Below, piece by piece: positions 24,863 to 33,244 of a DNA stretch of 64,000 nucleotides. Positions within the stretch are counted from its first letter, which is position 1. Every line of letters begins with the position of its first letter. The notes beneath the pieces are model-generated. The model saw nothing but the letters and a program-made list of their open reading frames with translations, made no database searches and was not told where the DNA came from. A program made the translations under genes and the position numbers. Source of the DNA: Actinoallomurus purpureus (GTDB lineage: Bacteria > Actinomycetota > Actinomycetes > Streptosporangiales > Streptosporangiaceae); NCBI RefSeq assembly GCF_024055795.1, contig NZ_JAMXMY010000033.1, positions 26,754-90,753 on the forward strand, read 5' to 3'.

Positions 24863-25630
24863 ATGGGGACCGTAGAGGTCCGACCGCACGGCGGCACCCG
24901 CTGCACGCGCGTACGTGAGGAACAGGTCCGCCCCTTGTACGCCGCGACCCTCGCGGCGCTGGGGCCGGAGCCCGGCACACGCCTGCTGCACGTCGGTTGC
25001 GGAACCGGCACGGCACTGTCCCTGGCGGCGTTCACCGGCGCGGACCTCGCCGGGATCGACTCCGCGGCGGACCTGCTGTCGCACGCGCGGGAGCGGCTGC
25101 CCGACGCGGACCTGCGCGCGGCCGAGACCATCGAGCTGCCCTACGACCGCGGCTGCTTCGACCAGGTGATGGCGTTCGACGCGATCCAGTACGCCGCGTC
25201 CCCGGCGGTCGCCGTGGCCGAGCTCGCCCGGGTCACCCGTCCGGGCGGCGTCGTGGCGATCGGCCTGTGGCACAACTGGTCCGGCCGCGAGGCGAGCGCC
25301 TTCCTCAGCGCCGTACGGGGCCGGGTGCCCACGCCGCCCACCCAGGGGCCGCCCGTACACGACCTGTACCGGCTCCGCGAGGTGATGGTGGAGGCGGGAC
25401 TGGACGTCTTCGCCAGCGCCGAGGTCACCCACCGGAACGACTTCGCCTCCCTGGAGGCCGCCTGGGACTCCATGACGGCGTCGCCGAACGTCTCACTGGC
25501 GATCGACGTCATGGGCGTCGAGGCCGCGCACGAGATCTTCGTGGCGAACTTCGCGACCATGCAGCGGGCCGACGGCTCCATCCAGCAGGAGCATCTGTAC
25601 CAGTACGCCCTCGGCCGCGCCACGAGCTGA
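24863..25630 (+). CDS. class I SAM-dependent methyltransferase
   Basis: A 255-residue methyltransferase of the Methyltransf_11 type. Motif I is HVGCGTGT at 43–50, the acidic end of strand 2 is AGIDSAADLL, and FDQVMAFDAIQYAASP forms motif II. Substrate unknown. GGAGGA at 24850–24855 supports ATG 24863 rather than the ATG at 24794. It is divergent from the LAL regulator, so control by that regulator is possible. Confidence 0.87.
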   Translation: MGTVEVRPHGGTRCTRVREEQVRPLYAATLAALGPEPGTRLLHVGCGTGTALSLAAFTGADLAGIDSAADLLSHARERLPDADLRAAETIELPYDRGCFDQVMAFDAIQYAASPAVAVAELARVTRPGGVVAIGLWHNWSGREASAFLSAVRGRVPTPPTQGPPVHDLYRLREVMVEAGLDVFASAEVTHRNDFASLEAAWDSMTASPNVSLAIDVMGVEAAHEIFVANFATMQRADGSIQQEHLYQYALGRATS

Positions 25631-25822
25631 TCCGCGCCTCGCGCGGCCCGTACCCGCGCGCCGGGAGGCGAGGCGTCTTCCGTACCCCCGTCGCGGGCGG
25701 GATGGACGAGCGCGCGCCGATCCGTGTCGGCCGGTAGGCCTGTCGCATCGGCGTGTCGGACGGCGGAACCGGCGCTATGGTTACCTCTCGCATGACCGAC
25801 GGTAAGACCGGGAGGACGACCG

Positions 25823-27490
25823 ATGCCCGAGGGCCATCCGCTGCGGCCGGGCGATCCGGCGCGGCTCGGGGCCTACCGGCTCGTGGGGCGCCTCGGAGAG
25901 GGCACCCAGGGCGTCGTCTACCTCGGCCGGGACGACTCCGGCACGGACGTGGCGATCAAGCTGCTGCACGCCCGCATGGCGGCCCATCCGGGCGCGCGCG
26001 ACCGATTCGTGCGGGAGCTGGCCGCCGCCAAGAAGGTCGCGCGGTTCTGCACCGCCCAGGTGCTCGACGCCGACCTCGCCGGCGACCAGCCGTACATCGT
26101 CAGCGAGTACGTCGAGGGCCGGTCCCTGCGGTCGCAGATCCTCACCGAGGGCCCGCGGTCGGGCGGCGCGCTGGAGCGCCTGGCGATCAGCACGCTCACC
26201 GCCCTCGCCGCCATCCACAAGGCCGGGATCGTCCACCGTGACTTCAACCCGCAGAACGTCCTGCTCGGCGCCGACGGGCCGCGGGTCATCGACTTCGGCA
26301 TCGCCCGCGCCCTCGGGGCCGCTCGCAGGAACGAGACCAACAGCCTCGGAACGCCCGCGTACATGGCGCCGGAGCAGGTGGCGGGCGACGAGATCGGCCC
26401 GCCGGTCGACATGTTCGCCTGGGGCGGCACGATCCTGTTCGCGGCGACCGGCCGTCCGCCGTTCGGCAACGAGTCGGTACCCGCGGTCATGGAGCGCATC
26501 GTGCGCGCCGACCTCGACGTCGGCCCCCTGCCGGAGCCGCTGCGGTCCGTCGTCGCCGCGTGCCTGGCCAAGGACCCGGCCCTCCGACCGACCGCCCAGC
26601 AGGCCCAGGCGGCCCTGTTGGGACAGGAGCCCCTTGACGCCCCAACGCCTCCGCCGGCGTTCGGAGCGGCCGCCCCGGCCGGTCCCGAGATGCCGGTGGC
26701 GTTCGGCGCCGCCGCCCCGACCGCTTCCGAGGTTCCGGCGGCGTTCGGCGCCGCCGCCCCGGCCGGTCCCGAGGTTCCGGCCGCGTCCGGCGGGCGACCC
26801 GATGCGCATCCCCTCGGGCCGACCGGGACGGACGAATCGTCCCGCGCCGACGGGCCGTCCCCATCGCGGCCTCGCACACGCTGGGCGGTCGGCGCCGGTG
26901 CCGCGGCCGCTCTCGTGGCGGTCGCCCTCGCCGTGTCCCTCTGGCCGGACGGCGGCAGCGCCGCGACCCCCGGCAAGACGGTCGCCGCCGCCACGACGCC
27001 GTCGCCGCAGTCGTCCTCGCCGCCGAGCACGGCCCCGGACGACGCCCTGATGCAGGGCCGGACCCGCCGGCCGTCCCCGACGCCCACCAAGAAGAACGGC
27101 TCTCCCGGCCCCAAGGGACCGGGCTGCCGCGCGTACACCCGCGCGTACGGCCTGCCCGGCGCCGGAACGGCGCTGTTCAAGGGCATCGTCTGCCGGACGG
27201 GCTACTCCGGGACGGTCGTCCTGGTCGACACGGCGCCGAAGGACAAGTGGGAGGTCTGCGCGCAGCTCAGAGGCCACCTCGCCGGGTCACCGGGCGGGTT
27301 CATCAGCACTCCGCTCATCTCGTCCAAGGGTGGCAGCGTGCAGTCCTTCGACAACGGGCCGACCGTACGCTTCGGGGCCAAGACGAAGCGCACCGAGGAC
27401 TGGGTCCAGCTGAATGCCGGCCGCTGCCGCCGCTCCGGCGGGAAACTCGCGTCGTCCTGGCAGACCCACGACCGGCTCGCCACCGGGTGA
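25823..27490 (+). CDS. Hanks-type serine/threonine protein kinase with altered catalytic loop
   Basis: A 555-residue receptor-type kinase. The kinase domain (about 15–270) has LGEGTQGVV (24–32), the ATP-binding VAIK with Lys46, HRDFNPQN (138–145), DFG (157–159) and APEQ. Normally the catalytic loop reads HRD-x-K-P-x-N; here the Lys is Asn142. A linker with three to four FGAAAPAGPE-type repeats (about 280–325) leads to a transmembrane helix near 354–375 and an extracellular domain of about 180 residues with few Cys. GGGAGGA precedes the ATG. The Asn may lower activity; the Asp, DFG and Lys46 are intact. Confidence 0.9.
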   Translation: MPEGHPLRPGDPARLGAYRLVGRLGEGTQGVVYLGRDDSGTDVAIKLLHARMAAHPGARDRFVRELAAAKKVARFCTAQVLDADLAGDQPYIVSEYVEGRSLRSQILTEGPRSGGALERLAISTLTALAAIHKAGIVHRDFNPQNVLLGADGPRVIDFGIARALGAARRNETNSLGTPAYMAPEQVAGDEIGPPVDMFAWGGTILFAATGRPPFGNESVPAVMERIVRADLDVGPLPEPLRSVVAACLAKDPALRPTAQQAQAALLGQEPLDAPTPPPAFGAAAPAGPEMPVAFGAAAPTASEVPAAFGAAAPAGPEVPAASGGRPDAHPLGPTGTDESSRADGPSPSRPRTRWAVGAGAAAALVAVALAVSLWPDGGSAATPGKTVAAATTPSPQSSSPPSTAPDDALMQGRTRRPSPTPTKKNGSPGPKGPGCRAYTRAYGLPGAGTALFKGIVCRTGYSGTVVLVDTAPKDKWEVCAQLRGHLAGSPGGFISTPLISSKGGSVQSFDNGPTVRFGAKTKRTEDWVQLNAGRCRRSGGKLASSWQTHDRLATG

Positions 27491-27594
27491 TCCGGACGCG
27501 GCGTGGACCGGGGTCACGAGGCGTCCACTGGATGTTGTCCGGGCGGTCAGCGGCACGTCTCGTGACCATCAGCGGCGCGATCTGAACTGAGGGC

Positions 27595-29193
27595 GTGGAT
27601 CTGACACGCCGGAACTTCATGATCGGCACGGCCGGGCTGACGCTGGCCCCCCAGCGGGCGTCGGCTTCCCGGCGAACGGGCGACCCGTTCACCCTCGGGG
27701 TCGCCTCGGGCGCCCCCACGGCCGACGGCATCGTCCTGTGGACCCGTCTGGCGCCCCGTCCGCTCGCCGACGGCGGGCACGGCGGCATGCCGGACCGGAA
27801 CGTCGACGTCGAATGGCAGCTCGCCGAGGACGAGAGGTTCACCCGCGTCGTACGGTCCGGGACCGTCGCCGCGCGGTCGTCGTGGGCGCACAGCGTGCAC
27901 GTCGAGCCCACCGGGCTCCAGCCCGGCCGGGAGTACTTCTACCGGTTCCGCGCCGGAGGTCATCTCTCGCCGACCGGCCGGACGCGGACCGCGCCGGCCC
28001 CGGGCACGGCACCGGCCCTGGCGTTCGGCGCGGTGTCCTGCTCCAACTACGAGCAGGGCTACTTCACCGCCTACCGGCGCCTCGCCGAGCAGCACCCCGA
28101 CCTGATCCTGCATCTCGGCGACTACATCTACGAGTACGCGCCGGGCGGCTACAAGAACTCCGACGGGAAGATCGTCCGTTCGCACACCGCGCACCGGTGC
28201 CAGACGCTCGCCGAGTACCGGCTCCGGCACGCCCAGTACAAGACCGACCCGGACCTGCGCGCGCTGCACGCCCTGGCCCCGTGGATCGCGGTCAACGACG
28301 ACCACGAGATCGAGAACAACTGGGCGGGCGTCCATCCCGGCACGTCGGGCCGCCCGAACTTCGCCGAACGCAAGAGGGCGGGATACCGCGCCTACTACGA
28401 GCACATGCCGCTGCGTCGCTCCGCGCTGCCGCACGGGTCGAGCATGCAGCTGTACCGGCGGCTGGCCTGGGGGGATCTGGCGACCTTCCACGTCCTCGAC
28501 ACCCGGCAGTTCCGGGACGACCAGCCGTGCGACGACGGCGTGCGCGACGACTGCACCCAGCGCCTGGCCACCGGCCGGGTGCTGGTCGGGTCGACCCAGC
28601 GGAAGTGGCTCGCCGCCGGTCTGCGCTCCTCCCGTGCCCGGTGGAACCTCCTGGTCCAGCAGATCTTCATGGCCCAGCACGACTACCACCTCGGCCCGGG
28701 CAAGGAGGTGCTGCTCGACACCTGGGACGGATACACCGCCGAACGGGACCGGGTCCTCGGTGACCTCGTCGCCTCGGGCGCCCGGAACCCGGTCGTGCTC
28801 ACCGGCGACATCCACTGTCACTACGCCAGCGACCTGCTCGTCGACTTCGACGACCCGGACTCGCGGCGGGTCGGCGTCGAGCTGGTGACGACCTCGGTCA
28901 CCAGCGACGGCGACGGGTACGACGCCCCGGCGGGCCGCGCGATCGAACTGGCGGAGAACCCGCACATCGCCTACGCCGACCAGCGCCGCGGCTTCATCGC
29001 CGGCCGGCTGACGCCGACCGAGCTGCGGGCGGACTTCCACACGCTGCCGTACGTGACGAAACGGAATGCCCCGAGCACGGTGACGGCCAGCTTCACCGTC
29101 GCCGACGGCGCGCACCGCCTCGCCCGGTCGAGCGCACCCGCGGCGCGCGCTCCCCAGGCCGCCGCAGCGGCCGGGGCACCGCGCAAGCCGTAA
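27595..29193 (+). CDS. phoD: PhoD-like alkaline phosphatase/phosphodiesterase, Tat-exported
   Basis: A 532-residue secreted metallophosphoesterase releasing phosphate from esters. The N-terminus TRRNFMIGTAG is a twin-arginine signal. The PhoD N-terminal Ig-like domain (GVASGAPTADGIVLWTRLAP) precedes the catalytic domain with FGAVSCSNYEQGYF, LHLGDYIYEY, NDDHEIENNW and LTGDIHCHYA, all typical metal-ligand motifs. The start is GTG 27595 with weak GAGGGC. It lies 104 bases after the kinase gene on the same strand, but co-transcription is not certain. Confidence 0.92.
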   Translation: MDLTRRNFMIGTAGLTLAPQRASASRRTGDPFTLGVASGAPTADGIVLWTRLAPRPLADGGHGGMPDRNVDVEWQLAEDERFTRVVRSGTVAARSSWAHSVHVEPTGLQPGREYFYRFRAGGHLSPTGRTRTAPAPGTAPALAFGAVSCSNYEQGYFTAYRRLAEQHPDLILHLGDYIYEYAPGGYKNSDGKIVRSHTAHRCQTLAEYRLRHAQYKTDPDLRALHALAPWIAVNDDHEIENNWAGVHPGTSGRPNFAERKRAGYRAYYEHMPLRRSALPHGSSMQLYRRLAWGDLATFHVLDTRQFRDDQPCDDGVRDDCTQRLATGRVLVGSTQRKWLAAGLRSSRARWNLLVQQIFMAQHDYHLGPGKEVLLDTWDGYTAERDRVLGDLVASGARNPVVLTGDIHCHYASDLLVDFDDPDSRRVGVELVTTSVTSDGDGYDAPAGRAIELAENPHIAYADQRRGFIAGRLTPTELRADFHTLPYVTKRNAPSTVTASFTVADGAHRLARSSAPAARAPQAAAAAGAPRKP

Positions 29194-29258
29194 GCGCCGA
29201 GGGTCCCGGGTCCGCACGCGGGCGCACGCATCGCCACCGCGTCGTCCGCGCCGCAGAC

Positions 29259-29306
29259 CATCGTTCGTACGGCGGGTACGTCTCCGTACCCGCCCGATCA
29301 ACGATG
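29259..29306. terminator. two-tier inverted repeat between convergent genes
   Basis: CATCGTT (29259–29265) pairs with AACGATG (29300–29306), and inside it GGCGGGTACG pairs with CGTACCCGCC around a TCTC loop, with symmetrical 5-base internal loops. It lies between the ends of phoD and the FG-GAP gene, where a bidirectional terminator is expected. There is no T-tract. Confidence 0.55.
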
Positions 29307-29429
29307 CGGCGGACAGAAAGCTCCGTAAAGGCCGGAGACGGATGGTCGCCTGGTGTGCTTGTTCCGCTTTGTGACGACGGTTGCCGAGCATTCCGCACGT
29401 GACGTGGATGTCGCGCCCGGCGGAGCGGC

Positions 29430-30809
29430 TCAGGAGACCGCGTAGCCGAGCAGTTCGCCCCCGGTGCCCGCCTGGACGCTCGTCTTCCGCGAGCCGCGCA
29501 CCAGGAGGGCCGTGCCGCCGAAGCCGCCGGCTCCCGGTGCGCCGATGAGCAGATCCCGTCCCCGGATCGCCAGGGACCAGCCGAACTGGGCCGTGCCGCC
29601 CGCCGGTGAGCTGATGAGGGCGCCCCGGGCCAGACCGCGCCGACGGCGGCCGTCGAGGACCTGGACGACGCCGGCGCCGGCGCCCGGAGCCCCGGCGGCG
29701 AGGTCGGCCGTGCCGTCGCCGTTCAGGTCGGCGGCCGCGAGCGCGGACCCCAACCGGTCCGCGGGGCCGGTCTTGCGGAGGTTCCACACGTCCTCGCCTC
29801 CGGAGCCGTACAGCACGTGCACGGTGCCCTGGGCGAAGTTCTCCGGCATCTGGGTGTCGTCCTCGCCCGGCACGCCGATGGCGAGGTCGTCGGTGCCGTC
29901 GTGGTCGAAGTCGCCGGCGGCGAGGGCCGCGCCGAACTCGTCGTAGCGTTCGGGCACGCCCCGTACGCCCCGGCTGTCCTCGGTGATGCGCCGCGAACGG
30001 TGCGCGGCCGGGTCGATGACGGTGACCGCACCGGACGCCTCGGTGCCGTCGCCGGGCGCGCCCACGGCGATCTGCGCGTGCCGGCCACGGCCGAAGGCAC
30101 CGAAGGCGCCGATCGCCAGGGCACCGCCGAAACCGTCGGTCTGGCTCGTTCGCTGCCCCACCCACGAGGTGTGCTGCGTGATCAGGCGGGCGGTGCGCAG
30201 GCCGCGCGTGAACACGCCGACCCCGCCCCCGCCCGCGAGGCCGGGGATGCCGATCACGAGGTCGTCTTCGCCGTCGTGGTCGAGGTCCCCGGCGGCGAGG
30301 GCCGCGCCGAACCGGTCGCTCGCCGGCGTACGGCCGACGTTGCGGACGCTCAGGACCGCCTGCGGGCGCAACCCGCCGGGCGAGCCGAAGTACACCGTGA
30401 CGACGCCCGTACCGTCGGCGCCGGGGCGCGACCGTCCCTGGTCGGAGGCCGCGACGGCCAGGTCCGCGCAGTGGTCACCGTTGAAGTCGCCCGTGGCGAG
30501 CGTGCCGCCGAACCCCGCGCCGACCTGGGCGGAAGCCGCCGTCAGCCAGGCGGTCCGGTCTGCGTAACGGACGGCGACCGCCCCGGCTCGGTGGCGGCCG
30601 CCGCTCGTGGCGTACGGGGCGCCGATGGCCAGGTCACGGGTGCCGTCCCCGTCGAAGTCCGGTGCGGTCCCGGCGCGGCAGCTCCGGGCGGGCTCGAAGG
30701 CCGCGCCGAGGACCCGAGCGGCCGGAGGCCGGGCCGGCGCCGGCACCGTGGCGGCGACACAGGTCGGGAGGAGGACAACGGCGATCACGCTCAGGCGGGC
30801 GATGCTCAC
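29430..30809 (-). CDS. secreted FG-GAP repeat (integrin-like beta-propeller) protein
   Basis: A 459-residue exported protein with a signal peptide (SIARLSVIAVVLLPTCVA) and about seven FG-GAP blades, each marked by D-x-(D/N)-x-D-G/C calcium loops such as DFDGDGTRDLAIGAP, DFNGDHCADLAVA, DLDHDGEDDLVIG and DLNGDGTADLAAG. Such propellers bind ligands or carbohydrates; the target is unknown. The GTG at 30809 begins the signal peptide; the frame upstream is not coding. Very common in Streptomyces and relatives as esterase-like or adhesion proteins. Confidence 0.88.
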   Translation of the reverse strand: MSIARLSVIAVVLLPTCVAATVPAPARPPAARVLGAAFEPARSCRAGTAPDFDGDGTRDLAIGAPYATSGGRHRAGAVAVRYADRTAWLTAASAQVGAGFGGTLATGDFNGDHCADLAVAASDQGRSRPGADGTGVVTVYFGSPGGLRPQAVLSVRNVGRTPASDRFGAALAAGDLDHDGEDDLVIGIPGLAGGGGVGVFTRGLRTARLITQHTSWVGQRTSQTDGFGGALAIGAFGAFGRGRHAQIAVGAPGDGTEASGAVTVIDPAAHRSRRITEDSRGVRGVPERYDEFGAALAAGDFDHDGTDDLAIGVPGEDDTQMPENFAQGTVHVLYGSGGEDVWNLRKTGPADRLGSALAAADLNGDGTADLAAGAPGAGAGVVQVLDGRRRRGLARGALISSPAGGTAQFGWSLAIRGRDLLIGAPGAGGFGGTALLVRGSRKTSVQAGTGGELLGYAVS

Positions 30810-30925
30810 ACCCGCACGGTGCCCGCGCGGCGGAACCGCCGCATTCCCGGCGGGTGACCATTCGCTGACTTCTGTGGGTCGGTCCGGCGTCCCGGGCGAT
30901 CGGCGTCTTCTCCGGCGCGGGATCG

Positions 30926-32128
30926 TCAGTGGTGCACGGCGCTCCCCTTGACCCACTTCTTCCACGGCATCTGGTAGAACGACCAGCCGTTGTCCGGCTC
31001 GACCTGCCGGTCCGACCCGGTGATGACCACCGGATCGCCGGGCTGGGAGTGCTTGTAGTACCAGATCGCGTCGGTGGCGGGCTGACGGATGCACCCGTGG
31101 CTGCAGTTGCGGTTTCCGAGGCAGTCCTCCTGGCCCGGCGTCTGGTGGAGGTACTCGCCGGCGTTGGAGACGCGGACCGCGTAGTGGATCAGCTCGTGGT
31201 AGTACCCCGCGTCGCCGGGCCCGCGGTTCGGCGAGGTCATCCAGACGTCCTCGTCCTTCTCCATGTTCAGGTGGATGCCGCTGGTGGTGGTGTACTCGCG
31301 TGACTCGCCGTTGCCCGCGCTGATCGGGACACGGCGCACCGGCCGGCCGTCCCACTCGACGCGCATCCGGTGCCTCTCGAGGTCGAGGCGGGAGATCTGC
31401 TCCCGGCCGATCTTGTAGGTGCGGATGAAGTCCTTGGCGCCGTAGCCGTTCTTGCCCAGGGGCACCCCGGTCAGGTGGGCGACGAGCCGGACGGTCTGGT
31501 GGGCCGGCCAGAACATCTTGGGCCGGTAGACGACCTGCTGGTCGCCGAACCAGTGCCACGCTCCCTCGACCGGTTTGTCGGCGATCACCTCGAGCGACTT
31601 CTCGACCGCCGCGCGGTCGGTGATCGGCTTGTCGAAGTTCAGGATGATCGGAAGCCCGACGCCGTAGGTGTCCCGCCGCCGGTCCTCCAGGACGGGGTCC
31701 TGGGAGACGGAGACCGCGCTGGGTGCCGCCGTCTCCGTACGGAAGCCGCTCGCCGCCGAGACCGCTCGTCCGTCGGCGTTCCTCGCGACCGCCCGCACGC
31801 TGATCGTCGATCCCGGATCGAGCGCCCATCGGGATCGCCATTCGGTACGGTCCCGGTTGAAGGTCCCGGCTATCCTCCGGCCTCCGCTGGCCAGCACGAC
31901 GGCGTCCAGGCTGCCGCCCGTGGCGCGGACGATGACGGGCTCGTCGGGCCGTACGGCGGCGCCGTCGGCCGGTGTGATCACCACACGGGCCGGCGCCGCC
32001 TCCACCTCGACCTTCTCGGCGCTCTCCCCCACCGCCCTGCTGCCACCGCCGCAGCCCGCGGCCATCACCAGCGTGGTCCCCGTGACCGCGCCGAGCACCA
32101 GTCGCGTCCGAATGGCATTGACGTGCAT
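30926..32128 (-). CDS. L,D-transpeptidase lipoprotein (Ig-like plus YkuD domains)
   Basis: A 400-residue enzyme that makes 3-3 cross-links in peptidoglycan outside the cell. The signal peptide ends MAAGC with the lipidated Cys at 26. Two Ig-like domains (about 45–245) lead to a YkuD catalytic domain with the motif NCSHGCIRQP containing the catalytic Cys346, preceded by His-containing GIHLNMEK and YHELIHYAVR. This matches the LdtMt2 layout. The ATG follows AAGGGCTG. Confidence 0.93.
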   Translation of the reverse strand: MHVNAIRTRLVLGAVTGTTLVMAAGCGGGSRAVGESAEKVEVEAAPARVVITPADGAAVRPDEPVIVRATGGSLDAVVLASGGRRIAGTFNRDRTEWRSRWALDPGSTISVRAVARNADGRAVSAASGFRTETAAPSAVSVSQDPVLEDRRRDTYGVGLPIILNFDKPITDRAAVEKSLEVIADKPVEGAWHWFGDQQVVYRPKMFWPAHQTVRLVAHLTGVPLGKNGYGAKDFIRTYKIGREQISRLDLERHRMRVEWDGRPVRRVPISAGNGESREYTTTSGIHLNMEKDEDVWMTSPNRGPGDAGYYHELIHYAVRVSNAGEYLHQTPGQEDCLGNRNCSHGCIRQPATDAIWYYKHSQPGDPVVITGSDRQVEPDNGWSFYQMPWKKWVKGSAVHH

Positions 32129-32305
32129 GTGCAGCCCTTCTCACGACCCATCCGACAGGCAAGAACGATCGACTACGAGATACCCATCGAGGATGGGGAG
32201 AATGCAGCCGACTTCGACCGTCACCGACCCCGCCGAGAAGGAAAAATGGCACGTCACTGCCGTTCTGAGCAGCGAACAACGCCAGGACTTAGGGTGTTTT
32301 TACCC

Positions 32306-33103
32306 TCATGGGCCCTTCATGGCGCTAAATTCACCTGGATTGCCCGGATTTTCATAACTGGCGTCGAATCCCCGCCGGAACAATTCCAGCGACCGGCGGA
32401 CGGCCGAGTCGACCTTCGCCCGCTCCGCCTCGTCGCGGACGGTCAGCTTGATCAGCTCGAACGCCTCACGCGGATGCGCGTCGTCGTACTCCGCGTGCTC
32501 GGTGAGCCAGCGGAGGGCCGGAACGTCGTCGCCGTACCTCTCCCGGAACGCGGGCAGGACCAGGCGCGCCCACTCGCCCGTCGTGCCCTCGATCGCGTAG
32601 TTGATCGCGCCGAACGCCTCCGCGAGTGTGCCCCGATAGCAGACCGACCACAGATAGTCGTACAGCGCGCCGACCTCCGGGCAGGGCCGGTGCGCGACCA
32701 GCTCTTCGAAGCCGATGCCGTGCGCGGCCGCCCAGTCGGCGTACCACTGGGCGTGCAGGGCCTCGGTCCGGATGTTCCCGATCAGCCAGTCACGGGCGAG
32801 ATAGTCGCCCGGAGTCTGGCCGAAAGTGGTCTTGGCCAGATAGACGCCCATGTACTTCGGGAACGCCTCGACGACGCAGAAGAAATCGAGGAGGACCCGC
32901 CGCCACGCCTCATCGGGGAACGGTCCATTAGCCGTCTCGACGAAGATCTTCGACTCGAGCACGCCCGTCCAGTCCGGCCGAAGCGAATCGACCATGGCCT
33001 GGGCCCAGACGGGATGCGCAGTCTCGGTGAGTTCATTCTTCACCATGCGGTGATGACGGGTCCGGGATGGTGCCTGCGAAAGGTGGCCGGTAGTGGTCGC
33101 CAT
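32306..33103 (-). CDS. TenA/PqqC-fold (haem-oxygenase-like) protein
   Basis: A 265-residue all-helical protein of the TENA/THI-4/PQQC superfamily, related to iron-containing redox enzymes. Landmarks are FFCVVEAFPKYMGVYLAKT, LARDWLIGNIRTEALHAQWY and YAIEGTTGEWARL. Exact chemistry cannot be inferred. ATG 33103 was chosen for GAGGAG seven bases upstream; an internal ATG at 33046 has none. It carries its own promoter and operator and is divergent from a flavoprotein gene. Confidence 0.82.
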   Translation of the reverse strand: MATTTGHLSQAPSRTRHHRMVKNELTETAHPVWAQAMVDSLRPDWTGVLESKIFVETANGPFPDEAWRRVLLDFFCVVEAFPKYMGVYLAKTTFGQTPGDYLARDWLIGNIRTEALHAQWYADWAAAHGIGFEELVAHRPCPEVGALYDYLWSVCYRGTLAEAFGAINYAIEGTTGEWARLVLPAFRERYGDDVPALRWLTEHAEYDDAHPREAFELIKLTVRDEAERAKVDSAVRRSLELFRRGFDASYENPGNPGEFSAMKGP

Positions 33104-33117
33104 GATCCGACTCCTCG

Positions 33118-33159
33118 CTCGGTTAACCGAGTATCGGCATGCCCTTCACACAGGGTCAA
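33118..33159 (-). promoter_or_regulatory. promoter with overlapping palindromic operator
   Basis: On the minus strand TTGACC (33159–33154), an 18-base gap and GATACT (33135–33130) form a clear -35/-10 pair. The perfect 14-bp palindrome CTCGGTTAACCGAG (33131–33118) begins at the end of the -10 and ends 15 bases before the start codon. A repressor bound there would block transcription start. Confidence 0.7.
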
Positions 33160-33190
33160 TATGCACGTTTCATAGGGTCCGTACCCCGTG

Positions 33191-33226
33191 CCCCTCCTTC
33201 GTCCCTCGCCCCTCCTTCGTCCCTCG
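33191..33226 (+). repeat. 18-bp perfect tandem duplication
   Basis: CCCCTCCTTCGTCCCTCG is present twice head-to-tail, 19 bases upstream of the flavoprotein start. It is probably a replication slippage product in its leader. Confidence 0.85.
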
Positions 33227-33244
33227 TGTCACCGGAGGCCCCGA

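Noticed and set aside
27281..27481. separate gene in other frames of the kinase C-terminus
   Set aside because: Shadow frames of the extracellular domain with no RBS.
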